The notes beneath the pieces are model-generated. The model saw only the letters and a program-made list of their open reading frames with translations, made no database searches and was not told the DNA's origin. The position numbers were made by a program, and so were the translations under genes. This document shows, one piece after another, positions 12,489 to 13,875 of a stretch of DNA of 13,875 bases; within the stretch, counting starts at the first letter, position 1, and each line of letters begins with the position of its first letter. Origin of the DNA: Ga0077527 sp964531455 (GTDB lineage: Bacteria > Pseudomonadota > Gammaproteobacteria > Burkholderiales > SG8-41); assembly GCA_964531455.1 (NCBI GenBank), contig CAZHFZ010000066.1, positions 1 to 13,875 on the forward strand, in the 5' to 3' direction.

Positions 12489-12822
12489 AATGCTCCAAAA
12501 TCACCCACTCGATTACCTGAAGAGCCTGTTTTGGAATAAAAACTTCATCGTTTTTAGCATTTATTGTTGTTACCCCAGAATGCTGTCTCTCCACATTGCT
12601 CAACTCAACATCCAATGCTTTCGCATAAACCTCGGTATTACTTAAAGTATTCTCTGGTACTTGTTTGAATCCCAGCAACTCACCATTTTCGATTCGCACC
12701 AATTCAAAAATTGCCAACCCACAAAATCCTGCAATCGCAGGCAATGTCAGTCCAAGCGGCTCTCGCGCATTACGAAGGCGCCTACCGATCTGCCTAAAAG
12801 ATTGAATTTCTGCCAAGTTCAT
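12463..12822 (-). pseudogene. XRE-family HTH regulator, 3' end replaced by IS sequence
   Basis: The frame starts at ATG 12820-12822. Residues about 10-48 form a Cro/CI-type helix-turn-helix (IGRRLRNAREPLGLTLPAIA, with FELVRIENGE closing the fold). Residues 1-98 are encoded by host DNA. From residue 99 the frame passes into the IS right end and adds about 21 IS-encoded residues (ALQVIEWVILEHFRG and a short tail) before stopping at 12463. The DNA-binding part is intact, so a chimeric repressor may still be made; the native C-terminus is lost. The gene follows the sensor kinase by 68 nt on the same strand and may be co-transcribed with it. A palindrome at 12829-12844 just before the start could be its own operator. 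Confidence 0.7.
12505..12526. repeat. ISL3 right terminal inverted repeat
   Basis: Reverse complement begins GGCTCTTCAGG. It is 18 of 22 identical to the left end, and identical through 49 bp to the solo end at 8643-8691. It abuts the truncated XRE gene. Confidence 0.87.
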
Positions 12823-12828
12823 AAAGGC

Positions 12829-12844
12829 CCATATAAATATATGG
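12829..12844. promoter_or_regulatory. Palindromic operator candidate CCATATA-AA-TATATGG
   Basis: Perfect 7-bp arms flank a 2-bp spacer, with further near-symmetry outside (AAAGG on the left, CTTTT on the right). It ends 7 bp upstream of the XRE start codon, in the gap between the kinase and XRE genes, a typical place for autoregulation by an XRE protein. The centre is AT-rich and could also overlap a -10 box. Confidence 0.5.
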
Positions 12845-12890
12845 CTTTTATATTCTGCCTCGTGGAGGCGCTAGTCAATTAGCTTAGGGG

Positions 12891-13875
12891 CTAACTAGAT
12901 GGCAATTCAATAACAAACTGGGCGCCGCCGCCAACCACATCCTCATGATGGATCGAGCCACCATATCTAGTGACAATATACCTACAAAGCCATAGACCTA
13001 GCCCCATTCCAGCCTGCTTGGTAGTGCTTAATAACTCAAAAAGCTGGGGCTTGAATTCAGGGGGAACGCCTCTGCCATTATCAGAAACACTTAATTGAAC
13101 TGACTTGCCAGTTCTAATAGCCTCTATTGAAATTCTGCGAGCCAAGCCAACTGAGTTCGAAAGGGATTGAATCGCGTTATTCAACAGATTTAACATGACT
13201 TGCTGGATTTCAGAAGAATTTGCCAAAATCCTCAAGTCATCATCAACTCGAAGTTGAATTTGGATGTTCTTAGACTTCAGTTCTGGCTTAACAATATCAA
13301 GAACCTTTAATATCAATTCGCCTAATTCAACTTCTTCAGCGCTCGAATCAGCCACAGTGAAGATTGATCTTAAAGATTTAACAATCGTAGCCGCCCTCTT
13401 ATTGTCTTCTTCGAGGGAATCTAAGATCTCTCGACCTAATTGAGGATTGAGCACTCCATTTTCCAATTTCATTTTCAGAAACTGAATATTGAGATTGGAT
13501 GCTCCGAGAGGCTGATTAAGTTCGTGAGCAATAGAGGCCGATATAGCGCCAGTAGCCACAGTCTTGTTGGCCTTTAAAAGTGAGCCAACTATGCGCTCGC
13601 GTTCATCCAATAATGCTTGAATTCGTGCTTTATCTTTTTTCAGGCGTTTATTCCAAAGCCAAAAAATAATAAGCCCCAATAATAGTGCCACGGCGAAAAC
13701 CAATGTATAGATTGCAAAAGTACGCCAATAGCCGTAATCCAATCGTACTGAAAACCACTTTGCTCTTAGGTTTTGCTTTTCCTGCTCAGTTAATGCGTCG
13801 AGAACCTTATTGATTAAAGCGACGAACTCAGGCCAATCCTTTCTAACCATCATAGACTCACCCTGAATGGGAAAG
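12891..13875 (-). CDS. Membrane sensor histidine kinase with periplasmic binding-protein-like domain, partial
   Basis: The gene is open to the right edge (FPIQGESMMVRKDWPEFVALINKVL), so its start is outside the window; the ATG at 13851-13853 is probably internal. VRKDWPEFVALINKVLDALT followed by EQEKQNLRAKWF looks like the end of an SBP_bac_3 (Venus-flytrap) sensor domain, as in BvgS-type kinases. A transmembrane segment follows (TFAIYTLVFAVALLLGLIIF), then a coiled-coil-like linker. The HisKA box SIAHELNQPLGAS has its His codon at 13524-13526. The ATPase domain is complete: NLLNNAIQSL, SVSDNGRGV, GMGLGLWLCRYIV and GAQFVIELP. It would sense a small molecule in the periplasm. Codon use is clearly AT-richer than in the genes left of the IS, pointing to separate acquisition. 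A partner could be the FixJ-like regulator at 10062, or one outside the window. Confidence 0.9.
   Translation of the reverse strand, partial: FPIQGESMMVRKDWPEFVALINKVLDALTEQEKQNLRAKWFSVRLDYGYWRTFAIYTLVFAVALLLGLIIFWLWNKRLKKDKARIQALLDERERIVGSLLKANKTVATGAISASIAHELNQPLGASNLNIQFLKMKLENGVLNPQLGREILDSLEEDNKRAATIVKSLRSIFTVADSSAEEVELGELILKVLDIVKPELKSKNIQIQLRVDDDLRILANSSEIQQVMLNLLNNAIQSLSNSVGLARRISIEAIRTGKSVQLSVSDNGRGVPPEFKPQLFELLSTTKQAGMGLGLWLCRYIVTRYGGSIHHEDVVGGGAQFVIELPSS

Larger units (their letters stand above)
11154..12526 (+). mobile_element. ISL3-family insertion sequence (1373 bp)
   Basis: The ends are GGGTCTTCAGGAAGTCGTGTGG at the left and, as reverse complement, GGCTCTTCAGGTAATCGAGTGG at the right: 18 of 22 bases agree, and both have the GGxTCTTC tip expected for ISL3. 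The only gene inside is an ISL3-type transposase. ISL3 elements usually make 8-bp target duplications, but here the left flank is ATAAAAAA and the right flank TGTTTTGG, which do not match. The left end cuts a histidine-kinase gene and the right end cuts an XRE regulator gene. The element has probably been part of a deletion or recombination event since it inserted. Confidence 0.9.

Overview
The window looks like a chromosomal stretch of a betaproteobacterium (Burkholderiales-like or a close relative). The basis is the GC-rich coding in the left two thirds, the Bug-type (TctC) binding protein, and the family mix of a GntR/FCD regulator, an M24 peptidase and a DUF993 protein. The organism is inferred from gene content only. 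A block of 10 Ns at 6843-6852 shows that this is a draft or metagenomic assembly.

Region 1 (1-3641) is a small catabolic or uptake cassette. On the minus strand lie an NMT1/SsuA-like binding protein, a Bug-family binding protein and an M24 (DddP/creatinase-like) peptidase. The peptidase runs off the left edge and carries an in-frame UGA. A divergent GntR/FCD regulator lies on the plus strand. The 335-base gap between the two start codons holds several TTGGT/ACCAA palindromes. One sits exactly in the spacer of a candidate minus-strand promoter and another overlaps a candidate plus-strand promoter, so an autoregulated, ligand-responsive cassette is likely.

Region 2 (3668-8433) holds a MarC/YhgN-like membrane protein, a roughly 470-base untranslated stretch with a good sigma70-like promoter, and a tight three-gene run on the plus strand. 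That run is a secreted zinc-metallopeptidase-like protein, a ~605-aa protein with a Walker A motif and zeta-toxin-like kinase features, and a DUF993 (DapA-like TIM barrel) protein. The assembly gap lies inside the kinase gene. Joining the two sides without the Ns restores one uninterrupted frame.

Region 3 (8434-13875) is an accessory, IS-shaped region. It contains a solo 55-bp ISL3-type right end (8643-8697), an orphan IHF-alpha-like gene with two unknown small genes, a FixJ-like response regulator, and the C-terminal part of a histidine kinase cut off by an ISL3-family element (11154-12526). On the other side of the element is an XRE-type regulator whose 3' end is cut by the IS, followed by a visibly AT-richer sensor kinase with the end of a periplasmic binding domain, which leaves the window at the right edge. 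The IS transposase is split by an A AAA AAA slippery run (probable -1 frameshift) and also carries a nonsense codon. No target duplication flanks the element and different genes are broken at its two ends, which points to an IS-mediated deletion or recombination.

No CRISPR array, rRNA or tRNA was seen. The points most worth following are the metallopeptidase-kinase-DUF993 operon of unknown function, the operator layout of the GntR cassette, and the rearranged two-component/IS region.
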